Assembly: GCA_014529385.2 (NCBI GenBank)
Contig: CM043962.1
Location: forward strand, 51,218,905-51,282,904
Reading direction: 5' to 3'
DNA from: Adiantum capillus-veneris
Lineage: Eukaryota > Streptophyta > Polypodiopsida > Polypodiales > Pteridaceae
Length of the DNA: 64,000 nucleotides
Under the pieces are notes generated by a model. That model was given only the letters and a program-made list of their open reading frames with translations, did not search any database and was not told where the DNA came from. The translations under genes were made by a program, and so were the position numbers. Of the stretch, positions 11,377-25,714 are shown one piece after another. Position 1 is the stretch's first letter, and each line of letters begins with the position of its first letter.

Positions 11377-12688
11377 CACTAGACTGGTAACATGACACTT
11401 TTATGTCCTTGGACACTTTTCTTGTACTGTTAAGTGACCATTTTGTTTGAATTATTTGAAGAGTATGAAAATGAATTTCTAGGTGCTATATATCCACAAA
11501 GTTTCCTTATGAACTGAAAAAAACTTGACATTTTTTTTTTGTAATATCAATCTCACCATTAACCTTTTGCACAACATATTTGAACCTAAACTGTGTGGAA
11601 AAACAAGTCCTATTTTTGCCTTTTTTTTTCAATTTTTTGCAGTTATACAACTCTAAACTTCATGTTTGTGAAATTTTAATTACTAGAGGATAAACCTTCA
11701 TAGTTCTCAACTTGTTTTGACATTCTTAGGGAGAACTAAGTGTTGAAATTGAAAGTTATGACCAAATTACAAGAATTGCGTAATCCTGTTTTTTGGCCAA
11801 AATTAGCACTTTTATGATTTTTTGGTATCTATCTTGATATCCAAATGAAATTTTGATTGTGTAGGTGCCATGTATAACATAAAGCTAATTTTCCTTGAGT
11901 TTTGGGGGACCTAATATGTTATATAGCATAGTATATAATGATGGTTGAGTTTTTTGATTACTGAAGAATACGAGACATTTCAATGTAGCAAGTGTAGTTT
12001 TCTCAATACTACTAGTTTCTAAGGTCAATTGTGTGTATTTTGTAGATAGTAATCATATCCAATCATAAACTATAAATTTGGCTAGATATTGAGTAGTTTC
12101 TTTGGGATTCTAGAGGTCATAATGATAAAACCAGTTTTGACATGTTTGTTGTATTTAGCACTTCATCATTGTCTCCAAGGTTCCACTTAGTAAGAGATCC
12201 ATTATTCTTTTGCCATGCTCCATGGTTCCTTTTGGATCCAAAGGCCCAAACTAAGAAAACATGTATATAGTATCTGTATTAAGCGTGACTATAGAAACTT
12301 TGATGATAGGTCCGCAGAATGGCAAAAATGTAACTTTTTTGTACCTATTTTTTTGCCCCCAAAAAAATTAGTGAGGAAAAAATAACCATATGTTTTGATC
12401 CCCAACCCGTCAATGGGGAATTTTATCTCATGTCCTACAAAAATCCCCACTCTTATTTATATGCAATCAATCGTAAGAAATGGCTGTTTTGGGCAAAATG
12501 CACTGGTCCATCAACTTTGGAGTCTTGTTGTGACTAAGACATGATAAATTTTACAAATTTCTCATTATTTTAATTAGTAGTCTTTTGACTATAAGCTCAA
12601 AATGAGTGGATCTACTATGGTTTTGGAATTTTTTTTTCCAAAACCCTGAAAGGACATTTTTATGTCATGATAGGTTACCTGACTAGTG
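11377..12688. mobile_element. Non-autonomous piggyBac-like element inserted in the Helentron Rep domain
   Basis: The left end reads CACTAGACTGGTAAC (11377-11391). The inverted right end reads CACTAGTCAGGTAAC (12674-12688, complement). Both ends continue with ATGACA and ATGTCC segments. TTAA lies directly outside both ends (11373-11376 and 12689-12692), which is the piggyBac target duplication. Removing the element and one TTAA rejoins the Rep coding sequence just before DPVTCAR, which independently supports the boundaries. The interior is AT-rich and shows no transposase I can recognise, so it is non-autonomous or decayed. The CACTA superfamily was considered because of the CACTA start, but its 3-base duplication is not present. 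Confidence 0.75.
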
Positions 12689-13448
12689 TTAAAGAAGAAG
12701 CTTTATCTTTTTGGATATATTTTGCTACAGATAGTTCTTTTAGAGTGATACTTAATGCTTTTCAATTGCGTTCTCTGCTTGTGTATGTCACAAAAAAGTA
12801 GGTGGACCAAGTTGTCAAATCATTCCAAGCAAATTCTTTCATAGGTGTTCAAAATATTCTAATGAGGTTCTTAATTGTTTAAGGTCCCTGCAACCAATGT
12901 TAGATTGTAGTATGTGCTCAATATTTTTGTTTGTTTTGACATCTTTAGCGCAAACTAGCCTATTATTTAATGTAGCTTTCTGTAAGCGTAACCATGTTGA
13001 TGAGAAGATTTGATGTATCATTATTTTTATTATTTTGAAAGAAATATTAGTGATATGATTGGCAAATTGTTGACCGTGATTAGTTAGTTCCCATTGGCAA
13101 AATTCTGGTATAAGTAGTGATATATATTTGAAGGTTTATGACGCTCTTTTCCATAGAACAAAGTAGGAAAGTTTAATTCCTCACAGTCATTGTCTACAAA
13201 AAGACCAAGCGGTTGCTTTCCTTTACATGGAGCAATTGTTAGAACTTTTGATAGAACATCAAAAAAGTCGTTTGGGTGTGAAGAAGGCTATTTGTATTTA
13301 ATTCCACTGCGTCTTCTTCTAACTCCTTATTGATTTCAAAATCGTTATTGCCGTGTTTAGTTCTTTCCTTCAAAGCAAGGAACTGTAATACTTGTTTTTC
13401 AGATTCTAGAGAGTGGTTCTCTGCCTGTTTCTTAAACTCTCTTTCCAT
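12689..13448 (-). pseudogene. Helentron N-terminal segment and start of Rep
   Basis: On the minus strand: LEEDAVELNTNSLLHTQ (about 13330), VLTIAPCKGKQPLGLF and ELNFPTLFYGKER (13250-13140). After a frame change near 13090 comes WELTNHGQQFANHITNISFK, then GCRDLKQLRTSLEYFEHL (about 12890-12840) and a stretch with stops that includes QLGPPTFFVTYTS (about 12800-12770). These match the conserved region before and at the start of Helitron Rep (APGEGxxPLxLF, FPTIxxG, QLGxPTFFxTF). The segment ends at the TTAA of the piggyBac-like insert. Confidence 0.8.
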
Positions 13449-13479
13449 TTGACTAAATACTATTTAATCAACTTCTATT

Positions 13480-14075
13480 TTATGTTTTTTTAATATAATG
13501 GTGTGTTTACCAGATCATGCATTGCATTGACAGTGAGTAGAGGTTGAATATGTCCAATACTAATTTCCTTTTGATTGCATCTCCTATTGTCATATGCTCC
13601 AACGCTAAGCATGGTAGAATCCTTTATATTTTATCTATTGTCGGTGGAATGTTTATTATGCTTATTTTGAGTAAATTTTGACCATAATGTAAATATTGAT
13701 GTATTTGTGCAAATGTGTTTCTTGGTACAACTAGACGTTCTTCTAATTCATTAAGTACTGAAACTGATTTCTTCATTTATTGTTATTAAAAATCGAGATA
13801 TAAAATTTGGAAGTTTCTTTTTTGCAATAACTCATGCAGTTATTGCATAATTTCAATTTTGCCTCTTTGTTTCCTTCATTAATTTTGATAGTTGTTTCAT
13901 GCTCAATAAATTTTATTTGGTATGAGCATTTGGAAGTAAGTTGACCTTTTAAAAATAGGTGTTGACAACATACACAAAGTTCTGAAAGAGTTTGTTGAGA
14001 ATGTCGTAAGACTTGTCTTACTGCTAATTCTATTATGGAGTCATTGTCGTTCTCTGGAATAATTAATGTTTTATT
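13480..14075 (-). pseudogene. Cys-rich (DUF6570-like) N-terminal domain of the Helentron
   Basis: Read on the minus strand from about 14010: HSQQTLSELCVCCQHLFLKG followed by QLTSKC, and then LCNNCMSYCKKE (about 13850). The paired C-x-x-C groups, followed by a degenerate LNELEE/PRNTF-like region (about 13750-13690), resemble the zinc-binding region that precedes Rep in many Helitron proteins. The naming is by pattern memory only. Stops are frequent. The segment between here and 14.48 kb has a 69-codon frame I cannot assign. Confidence 0.55.
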
Positions 14076-14559
14076 TTCTTGCTTTTTTAAAAGTGAATAA
14101 GCAAGTGATATCTTATTTTTTTGTGATACTCTTGTAGCAAGTGAAATTTCTTTATGAAATTAGAGGATGTTTCAGCTGAGCCTGTTTTCTTCATGCAATT
14201 CTAACAAAAAATGTTCCATTTGCTTATTCCAAGTTAAAAGATTAGGTCTTTGAGAAGAACCTCAAGTTAATATTGGTTGTTTTAGCTCTTCATCAATCTT
14301 GTGTTTCTTTAAAACATTTGTGAGTCTATTGATAACAGTCGTTGTTACAATTTGTATTTGTAGATTTTGTTGTAAAAAAAGTCCAAAAAATTGTTTTCTA
14401 TCTAGGTTTTTATGTGTGAAAAATAACTCCATTAGTTTATTTTCTAATGCTACGGTCCACTCTATGTACACTCTCTTTTTCTAAGTGTATTCTTTTGCTT
14501 TGTTTTTCATACTTGTTTGAGCTTCTATAGTATTGTTTGCATTTACTTTGGTTTTTGGC

Positions 14560-15030
14560 AACGCTCTGATGACCTCAATAGGAGGCTCGTGGTGTCCATC
14601 TTTTCCATATTCATAATGAAAAAGTAAGTTTAAATTTAACTTATTTGTTTCCAAAATTTATGTTATAGATTATTCTTTTTGAGGATGATCAGCTCCAAAC
14701 ATTTATACTTAGTTGTGTGCCTTGTGCTAGCCACTATAAAATTAGTGCATCTTTCCATAGTCCTTCCGATGTTGCTGGTAGTAGCATCAATTGGATATAT
14801 TGCTCAAAGCTATTGACATTATGGGTCTCACATAGAAATTGTATGTCCAAGTGGATGCCCATTGTTTCTCTAGCTGTCAAATTGTTCCAATTCAAGTTTT
14901 TGAGTAACTCAAATACTTCGATTTTTCTTAAATTGTGGCTTATAATTTTGTTGTGTAGAAAATATGCTATACTATCAAATAGACAATCACCAACAATGTA
15001 GTCAAATGATTCAAAAACTTGGAAACCATG
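14560..15030 (-). pseudogene. OTU-like cysteine protease domain, copy nearest Rep
   Basis: The minus strand reads SFDYIVGDCLFDSIAYFLH (catalytic Cys codon at 14983-14985), then a helical stretch NLRKIEVFELLKNLN and SFEQYIQLMLLPATSEGLWK. After a frame change comes LLFHYEYGKDGHHEP, with a candidate catalytic His (codons 14589-14594). This follows the OTU pattern of GDGNCLFxSI near the start and a late GHY/GHH. From family knowledge, OTU domains occur in several Helitron2/Helentron proteins. The assignment rests on motif order and is moderate. Confidence 0.55.
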
Positions 15031-15267
15031 AATACTATGAGTGTTTAGTCTTTTGGAGGCGTGTTGAAAATGCCTGAATTGAACATTTCTTTGAAAAGGA
15101 CAAGTGGTTTAAAAAGTCCAGCATTTGTTATTCGATCATCATATATAATATGTAATCTATCTCTTGATTCAGAAAACTATGGGATATATGGTTTTAAACC
15201 TGATTTGGGCCAAAGTGTCACACATTTTTAAAGGCGTGCAAACCAAAAAAATACAAAAAGGATCTCT

Positions 15268-15594
15268 TTAAGGACCACCATCAGCAGCTGGTAGTTGCAT
15301 TTGTTGAGTATATTCATTTAGAGAGTGAATCTTGTGCAAATTAACTAGATTATCAAGGCATAAAAAAGTGTGTAAATGTTGAAGCGCATGATGATCATTT
15401 TGATTTATAGCATGCATGAAATCTAGAACAATCATATTTCTCAATGTAGATGGTGGTAACAAGTTCTATAACCAGTAGCTAAATGTGTCAAACAAACAAT
15501 CTCCGAGAACATATACATAATCTTTTAGAACTTGCAATGTGCTATTGTCAAGAGGAATCTCAATATGTAAAGAGTTTCTATTATCCAATGCCAT
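15268..15594 (-). pseudogene. Second OTU-like N-terminal segment with plausible start codon
   Basis: An ATG at 15594 (minus) opens MALDNRNSLHIEIP and then VYVLGDCLFDTFSYWL, with its candidate Cys codon at 15496-15498, followed by a stop. The frame then reads STLRNMIVLDFMHAINQ and SLNEYTQQMQLPA. This parallels the OTU-like copy at 14.56-15.03 kb, segment by segment. It looks like a tandem duplication of the OTU N-terminal half. No partner His was seen. Confidence 0.45.
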
Positions 15595-18467
<2,873 letters not shown>

Positions 18468-18772
18468 GCAAGAGAACAAAATCACTTTCATCCACATCAT
18501 CAATTCTACCTCTTGAGCAGCTTCTGCTCAAGAGGCACCGCATACCTAGCTACGTACGATTGGGGGGCAGGGGACTGCTGGCCCGGTGGGGGGGCTGCCG
18601 GTCCCCCTGCCCCCAATTGTACCTAGCTAGGTATGCGGTGCCTCCCTCACATAAGCTCATGATGTTGAGTTAAGTCACAATGTGGGAATTATTGTGAGAA
18701 TTTGTCCATAATTCCTTTGCAAGAGAACAAAATCACTTTCATCCACATCATCAAGTCTACCTCTTGAGCAGC
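18468..18772. mobile_element. Foldback/MITE-like hairpin, copy 2, between 54-bp direct repeats
   Basis: A 54-base segment (18468-18521) is repeated at 18719-18772 with one mismatch. Between them lies a second copy of the hairpin at 6830-6999. The arms carry ACCGCATACCTAGCTA and its inverted partner TAGCTAGGTATGCGGT, with an enlarged GC-rich loop. The right flank AAGTCACAATGTGGGAATTA is shared with copy 1. At the left edge CTCTTGAGCAG-CTT-CTGCTCAAGAG (18510-18534) is a perfect 11-base hairpin of its own. Confidence 0.7.
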
Positions 18773-18949
18773 CGCACATGCCCGTTTTGCCACATTGTTC
18801 TGTCGGCTATTCTGAAGTGTGGCACTGATGCTTGGGTTGATTTACGATGGAGATATGAAATCCTGTGACCAAACAGCTTGAGTAGCCTAGCACATTTGGC
18901 ATTGTCCTTGAGGAAACAAACTAAACAAAAATATATTCCTTGCATGGAA

Positions 18950-19740
18950 GGTAAGTTTACCCCAAATTTAATGCACGACAGCCCTAGTACTCAAATTGTC
19001 GCTCTCCTTCTCATACAGCAGTAACAAAATCCATGCCCCTGCTAGCTATGCTCCTCTGTCGCCTCTTTCTCATTGCAATCTAAAAACATCTACATACAAA
19101 CAATATAGGGGAGAATAGGCATCCTTGTTTCACTCCAACAGTAGAGTGGATATGCTCAGATAACCCCTCAAAAGCATGAACCTGCCCCGCGATTGTCTTC
19201 TACAAAGCCATGACTCCCCAAATCAACTATGTGAACACTTCCATCCCCTGTAGTCTTTGCGTTGGTCGAGCTTTGGGAACCGTATCACTTGACGTACATG
19301 TCAGCCAAGGCATTTCCAAGCACAACGTCTTTTTCAACAACTCCTGACCAAGAATATCATCAAAAAAAGTTTCCCATGTGAGCATATGGTATAATGCCAC
19401 GTGCATTCAGGAGTAAGCATAGCCTTCGAGACCAAATTTTAGGTAGTTTAATCGAGAGAGACGCCCTCACTTTGCATCTGCCAAAAATAGCCCAGAGCTT
19501 CCTGGGCCTTCCCCTGTTTTCACATATCCTGCACTCAATGAGTTCCAAGAGTGGACATTCCATACAAGGTTCTCCTCAACAACCCCTGACCATCTCAGCA
19601 TTTTCCAAATTGTCACATGCCGTCAAGATGCAAGTGCAGGTGACTTTATTTGGAGAGATGCACTTGCTTCGCATCAGCTGGATGCATTGCCATCTAAGCC
19701 GGATCTAGATGATCAAGGCAATGTAACTTGCCTAATGTAT
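18950..19740 (-). pseudogene. LINE reverse transcriptase fragment (second lineage), decayed
   Basis: On the minus strand I read a damaged KxxDTVPR segment (SSDTVPKARPTQRLQ, about 19290-19240), then VMAL*KTIAGQVHAFEGLSE and STVGVKQGCLFSPILF (about 19170-19110). The GVKQGCxxSPxLF motif is diagnostic of non-LTR reverse transcriptases and sits just before the active-site YADD region, which is not recoverable here. Stops and frame changes are frequent. Upstream sequence to about 19740 is weakly similar in character. It is not part of the 1-3.5 kb LINE, whose surviving part lies 3' of this region. Confidence 0.6.
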
Positions 19741-20551
19741 GGCATTACTGGAAATTCAACAATGGATTGTGTATTGGCAAGTTTGTCAACTGGCAGTAGA
19801 CTGTTTGGGACTGGCATGCCCAATAGCAGCTGGTAATATTTCTGGATCATTTCTGACATTCCTTGGAGTTAGGAGGCTTCATCTTGCGAAGCATTCAACA
19901 CTCGAGAGTCTGTAATTACAATCATAAGCACCCACAGTAACAACCCTCTTTCATTCGTAGAAGAAAGTATGGAGCGTGCTCTCTTTTTGGTTGACTCATG
20001 CTCTCTTTCCCATCTCACTGTTCTCCACACTCATTGACGTTGGATATTGTCACAAACGGGAGTGTACAGGAATAATCAACAAGCTGAAAATAAATTATCT
20101 TTCAACTCAAAAGAGATGAGGGAGAATATCGACACTCTATTTGGGACCACAAGATGGACTGGTCCCCCCCTTAAGAAGAATCTTTATTAGGGAGAATCTT
20201 TTTACAAGCACAAGAACCAGAATACCCCTCCATGCGAGAAATTCCTGAGAGACAAGCTCTCAACACTGTTTTCGTATGTACCTAGTGTTGTACCTAGAGC
20301 GTGAAGCCCTACAAACCGTTCTTGATTTTGTTCCCAGAATCTTTGAGCATAGGATGAGTCCTCTTTGCTCCTTCTCCATGAGGGAATACCTGCAAAAGTA
20401 CAAACACAAAACAACAATTCATTTTGCATAATCACAATCAGTAGCTGTAAATCTGAGTGCGGGAAGGTGAACTCCAAGTATCGGCGTCTCTTGATTACTT
20501 GCAGACTACCACCAAAAGTGCTCCCTCATGCTAGCGCTGGTGCTGTGTTAT
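19741..20551. other. Unassigned stretch
   Basis: No coding region or repeat family that I recognise. Confidence 0.4.
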
Positions 20552-21380
<829 letters not shown>

Positions 21381-21399
21381 GAAAATAGTCCATTTAGCA

Positions 21400-21659
21400 A
21401 CATCCCTCTGGCTTCTAAACACTTGCCTCAACTTGTACATATCCTTCCAGAATCTCACGATAAGATGCTAATTCCTGCTAGATGATCCATTGAGTTTAAA
21501 CTTTACCAAATACTTCTGTGTAATCTTCCCAGACTTGAGTGGCCGCTCCTGATGATGAATAATCGGCTTTGATTGAAGTATTTCTTTCGTTTCCTCAACC
21601 TCAAGAGGTTCCCTAGCAATAGGCTGACTTGGAGGCGGTCCCACATACGGTCGGAGCAA
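21400..21659 (-). pseudogene. Chromodomain-like tail of integrase
   Basis: The minus frame reads PLEVEETKEILQSKP, then KITQKYLVKFKLNG, which resembles the EEILxxR...YLVKWKG core of retrotransposon chromodomains (W to F at one aromatic cage position). The remainder (ELASYREILEGY and SQRDVAKW) is in another frame. In the intact family this domain targets integration to chromatin. Confidence 0.6.
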
Positions 21660-21707
21660 CCTAGCATGGAAAACATTGTGAATCTTTCAATTAGATGGTT
21701 GATCTAA

Positions 21708-22592
21708 TCAGAACGTCACGTCGTTCATTTGGTCAATTATCTTAAACGATCCATAGTAACGATTCAAAAATTTTACCACTTTCCTTCTATGAGTCGCTTG
21801 TTTCTTGACTGTTTCCTTCTCAAACTTGAGTAAGACTAATTGACCGACTATTAAGTCGTCCACATTCCTTTTGTGCTTGTCCGCAAATTTCTTATGTTTT
21901 TCCTGAAAACGTAAAACGACTCTCTTAACTTGCCCGTAGGCCGTGTCCAATCCCGAACAAATTCACTCACTACAAAAATCTTATCCTTCGTTACAAGGAT
22001 CTCAAAAGGTAATTTATCCGTAGACAAATGTACGATATTGTTATACATATACTCGACACGAGACAAATACTTCTCCCAGCCACACTGTCTTTTTGACACA
22101 TAAGATTTCAAAATATCAAATACAATGGAGTTTGCGATCTCACTCAGCCCATCCGTTTGAGGATGATATGTAGAAGAAAAATTCAACTTCGGGCCAAGAT
22201 TACCAAACAAAGCACGCCAAAAGTTTCTGGTCATGCGAGGATCTCGATCACTCACAATAGACTTGGGCATCCTATGATGCTTAAAGATTTGTGCTAGAAA
22301 AATCCTAGCCATATGATCCTCTTTGATTGTTTTTTTTACTGGAGTAATGTGAGCTTGCTTGCTAAATGTTTCCACTATGGTCCAGATTGCATCATTTCGA
22401 GTCCAAGTCTTTGGGAGATCCATAATAAAATTCACTGGCAATACTCTCCCAGGGTTGATCGAGCATAGGCAAAGATTGGAGTAACCCAGGCATTTTATGT
22501 CGATCGTACTTTACCTTTTGGCAAACCAAATATTCTATGGCATATTGATCAATGTCTGCTTTAAGGCTTGGCCACAAGAAATACCTTTCCAA
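21708..22592 (-). pseudogene. Integrase of the chromovirus-type element
   Basis: It begins with a damaged HHCC zinc domain (YFLWPSLKADIDQY, CQKVK; the first Cys is Tyr). In the core, the first catalytic segment reads WTIVETFSKQAH, with E where VDR is usual. The second is SDRDPRM, and the third is HPQTDGLSEIANS with the Glu kept. The C-terminal part (QLVLLKFEKETVKK) is in an overlapping frame from about 21950. The protein is inactive by frameshift and by the first-residue change. Confidence 0.8.
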
Positions 22593-22928
22593 TGCTTAAG
22601 TTGTAAGGGAAATTCCCTGATGACCCGCATAGAGTGAAGTACGTGCTTCTTCCATGATTTTCTTCCTCAATGATACTACCATGCAAATTGCTTGGTGGTG
22701 GTAGAGGTAACCATCACAAATGGAATAGGGATATTGCTCCGTTCTGTGACTTACTCTAGATAGAGGAGAAGTCTAGGCCATTCATATACAAATCTGGAAG
22801 TGTTTCCAATTCTTGATGATATACGAAAGTAACTGCGGGATGTCTAGACAATGCGTCTGCAGCCACATTCTTACTCCCACATGTAAGAAGGATCTAGAAG
22901 TGAAACATGGACAAAAATTTAACCCATC

Positions 22929-24065
22929 TCATTTGCTTCTCATATAATTTACGTTGCATAAGGAAATACCGCAAACTTTGATAAACACTTTTATCCCAAA
23001 ATCCTCTCCTAGAAGGTAATGCTTCCAGGTAGACAATGCGTGAATCACAAACATAAGATCCTTCTCATAGATTGAGGCATAACATTCTGTATCCTTAAGC
23101 CATCTACATTCATAAGCCACTACATGGGATTCTTGGTTAATCACTTCACTGAAGGCAATCACCTAAAGCATCACAGTGAACTTCGAATGGTTTCCTTAAG
23201 TCTGGCACTATCAAAATAGGTTCATGGATTAATAGATACTTTAGCCCTATCAAAGGCATCTTTTTGTCTTGATACCCATTTGAAAGGTATCGTAGTGAGA
23301 GTGGGCCAATCTTGTACAACCTGGATCTTTGCGGGATCCATACTCACTTGGTTGTGTGAGACTATATGGCCGAGAGTGTATCTCACTGAGAAAGAACTCA
23401 CTCTTATTTGCATTCACATGCAACTCATGTTTTTGCAATTTTTGAGGTACTAAGTCCAAGTGCTTCCAATGTTCCTCCTCAGTCTTCAAAAAGAGGAGTA
23501 TGTCATCAAAGAACACTCCTATAAAAGCTCCCTATGGGCTGAAAATTTGATCCATCATTTGATTGAATGTGGCAGGAGCATTGGTCAAGCCGTAAGGCAT
23601 TACCAAAAATTCATAAAGTCCAAAGTTTGTGCAAAAGGCAGTCTTATGGATATCCTCAGGGGCTATGCATATCTGATGATACCTGCTCTTTAAGTCAATG
23701 CAACGAAAGATGCTTGCACCCTATAGTTTATTGAGAATATCAATAAACGGAGGAATTGAAAAGCAATTCTTGATAGTGATTTTGTTTAAAGATCGGTAAT
23801 TTATGCACATTCAAAACGTGTCGTATTTCTTTTGTACTAGTAATATTGGAGAGCAGTAAGGCAAAGTACTTGTTTGTACTAGACCTTTTTCCAGAAGCTC
23901 GTTGACTTGCTTCAAAATATCCTCTTGATAAGCAAAACTTACCCTATAAAGGGGGTTGGTTCGGGGGAGAGCTACCTGGTACAAGATCAATTCGATGATT
24001 TTTTGGACGTTCCGAAGGTAGCTTGTTCGGCAGAGTATCCGTGAAACAATCTTTTTACTTTTCAA
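22929..24065 (-). pseudogene. Reverse transcriptase and RNase H of the chromovirus-type element
   Basis: The N-terminal part (24065-23811) includes ELLEKGLVQTSTLPYCSPILLVQKK. The active-site region near 23516 reads MFFDDILLF, where YxDD/VFxDD-type sequence is expected. RNase H shows VINQESHVVAYECRWLKDTE and HYLLGEDFGI. The middle of RT (about 23520-23810) is readable only in fragments. Confidence 0.75.
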
Positions 24066-24217
24066 GAAATTGAGAACATTTGATTTCCAGACTAGAGAGC
24101 GAACCCTCCTTAGTTTAATCTTTTTCTCGTGTGAAAATCAAGTAAGTAGAAACACACTTCTTTATTTCCTTTTTAATGGAGATATGGCTTACAATAAGGA
24201 ATAGCCAATCCCCTGCA

Positions 24218-24616
24218 TCAGCAAAAAGAGAGGGTTTTTTCTACATAATCTGGGACCGATTGCATATGGTAGTGCCATGGCATACCCAAGATGATATCAC
24301 ATCCCTTGATGGGTGCCATAAAAAAGTATTTGCTGTCCTTGTATTCGCCAATCCAAACATTAAGTTGTCCTTGCACGCGAGTTGCATTGGTGGTCAACCC
24401 CTCGAATGCCGTCGATCTTGAAGTGACCGGAGTTCCAAGCTGAGCCAGTGTGAGGCCCAAGCATTCTGCAATTTCTAGTGATATGAAGTTGTACGTCGAT
24501 CCAGGGTCGTAAAGAATCAATACTCGTTGGTTATTCACAGATCCCCAGCCTTTAAGGAGCCGACGCTTCCCTTTTTTGGTTTTTGTATTTCCTTGCACCT
24601 CAAAATTGGAATTCAA
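24218..24616 (-). pseudogene. Aspartic protease of the chromovirus-type element
   Basis: A 132-codon minus-strand frame with VLILYDPGSTYNFIS (DPGS active-site triad) and the later CDIILGMPWHY segment. It is longer and better preserved than its neighbours. It lies between the zinc knuckle, whose CFYC...HMNSVC is split by a one-base frame change near 24715, and RT. Confidence 0.8.
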
Positions 24617-25400
24617 GCTCGATGGAGTGAATTCCTTCTTTGATTGTTCCTTCTTTTGATTATTTCTTTTTCAAAGATTCTTGTTCATGTTGTTGCTAGC
24701 AAACGGAGTTCATGTGTCCTTATCATCACAATAGAAGCACCTTTCTTTCTCTTTGAAGGTTGTACTTGATTCAATGTGAGTTACTTGAGCCATTGCCGGT
24801 ACTCTCTGGCTTCTTAGGTTGATCCCGGTCCTTTGAAGAGGCTTTTTTCTTTGATCGCAATGGTCATCATAAACAGCTCTTTGCCTTGCATGGTACGTGC
24901 TATGTTCCATCCATTTGGGGGTCCAAGTGCAATGTAGATCCTCGACAATGATTTTCGACTCCCACTCATCCGCTAAAGCGTGTCGTGAGGATATACTTTC
25001 ATGCTCTTTCAAAGCGGTGGTTGAAGGCTTGCTTCAAACTTCCACATCTTTTCCTTGTCGAAAATATTCATGAAAGACATGACTTTTAGAAGAACCGACC
25101 AATACTTGTCAACATAAGATGTGACTTTCTCAAGTTCCTTTTGGGCGAGTGAGTGCCATTCCTTCCGAATGTTTATCTCAAAGTCAAGTGGAAGAAATTG
25201 TTCATAAAATTCAGCTTTGAATTGAGCCCATGTTCTAGCTTATGTAACTTCCAGAATCTTGGCTAACCACCAGTTGCTTGCTGTCTCCTTGAGATGCATC
25301 TCGACATGATGCAACTTGGATTTTTTGGTGAAGTTCTTGTTGGCAAAAGAAACTTCAAACTGACTGATGAAAGATAGTGCCTTGGAGATATCTATGCACG

Positions 25401-25607
25401 TCTATTGCATGTGTCAGAGCGAGGGACTTGCCAAGCACTGTGTGCAAGCTACAGATGGCTGCAAGCACATAACCAAGCTAACCTAGCAAGCTCAAAGAGA
25501 GCAAGGGTGTGTCACTCACCACACTACGCTCGCCATTGTGAAGGATTCCTTGCCGCAAAGAAGAGAGAGCCATCACCGTCAATGCCGCCGCAATGCTCAA
25601 TCACTCT

Positions 25608-25656
<49 letters not shown>

Positions 25657-25671
25657 CGTGCGTGCACGCGT

Positions 25672-25714
<43 letters not shown>

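Larger units (their letters stand above)
8810..15594 (-). pseudogene. Decayed Helentron/Helitron2 gene: OTU-like, Cys-rich N-terminus, HUH Rep, PIF1 helicase, EEP endonuclease
   Basis: The minus strand carries, in order, the parts of a rolling-circle (Helitron-type) transposase. A plausible ATG is at 15594. Two OTU-cysteine-protease-like segments follow (15.59-15.27 and 15.03-14.56 kb), then a Cys-rich N-terminal domain (13.99-13.80 kb). Next come the segment before Rep (13.45-12.69 kb), Rep with an HUH-like motif (11.37-11.16 kb), a PIF1/Pif1-like helicase (10.83-9.55 kb) and a C-terminal exonuclease-endonuclease-phosphatase domain (9.4-8.81 kb). From family knowledge, EEP fused C-terminally to the helicase and the OTU domain are features of the Helentron/Helitron2 branch, unlike the canonical Helitrons common in flowering plants. 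Frame changes and stops run throughout, so it cannot encode a working protein. A 1.3-kb insert (11377-12688) splits Rep. Termini were not identified. Confidence 0.8.
21381..25400 (-). pseudogene. Ty3/gypsy chromovirus-type element, decayed, no LTRs found
   Basis: Reading leftward on the minus strand, the canonical order is present. A gag segment lies at 25400-25013 (HVEMHLKETASNWWLAKI, then WAQFKAEFYEQFLP), then a broken zinc knuckle near 24715 and a protease at 24616-24218. RT follows at 24065-23222, RNase H at 23162-22929, integrase at 22592-21708, and a chromodomain-like tail at 21659-21400. Every boundary has stops or frame changes. The gag N-terminus and both LTRs are missing, so it is a truncated old copy. 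A C-terminal chromodomain points to the chromovirus branch, distinct from the elements at 33-42 and 43-54 kb. Confidence 0.85.

Noticed and set aside
11377-12688. Calling the insert a CACTA (En/Spm) element because its ends start CACTA
   Set aside because: CACTA elements make 3-bp target duplications. The three-base flanks here differ (TAA and TTA), whereas TTAA on both sides fits piggyBac.
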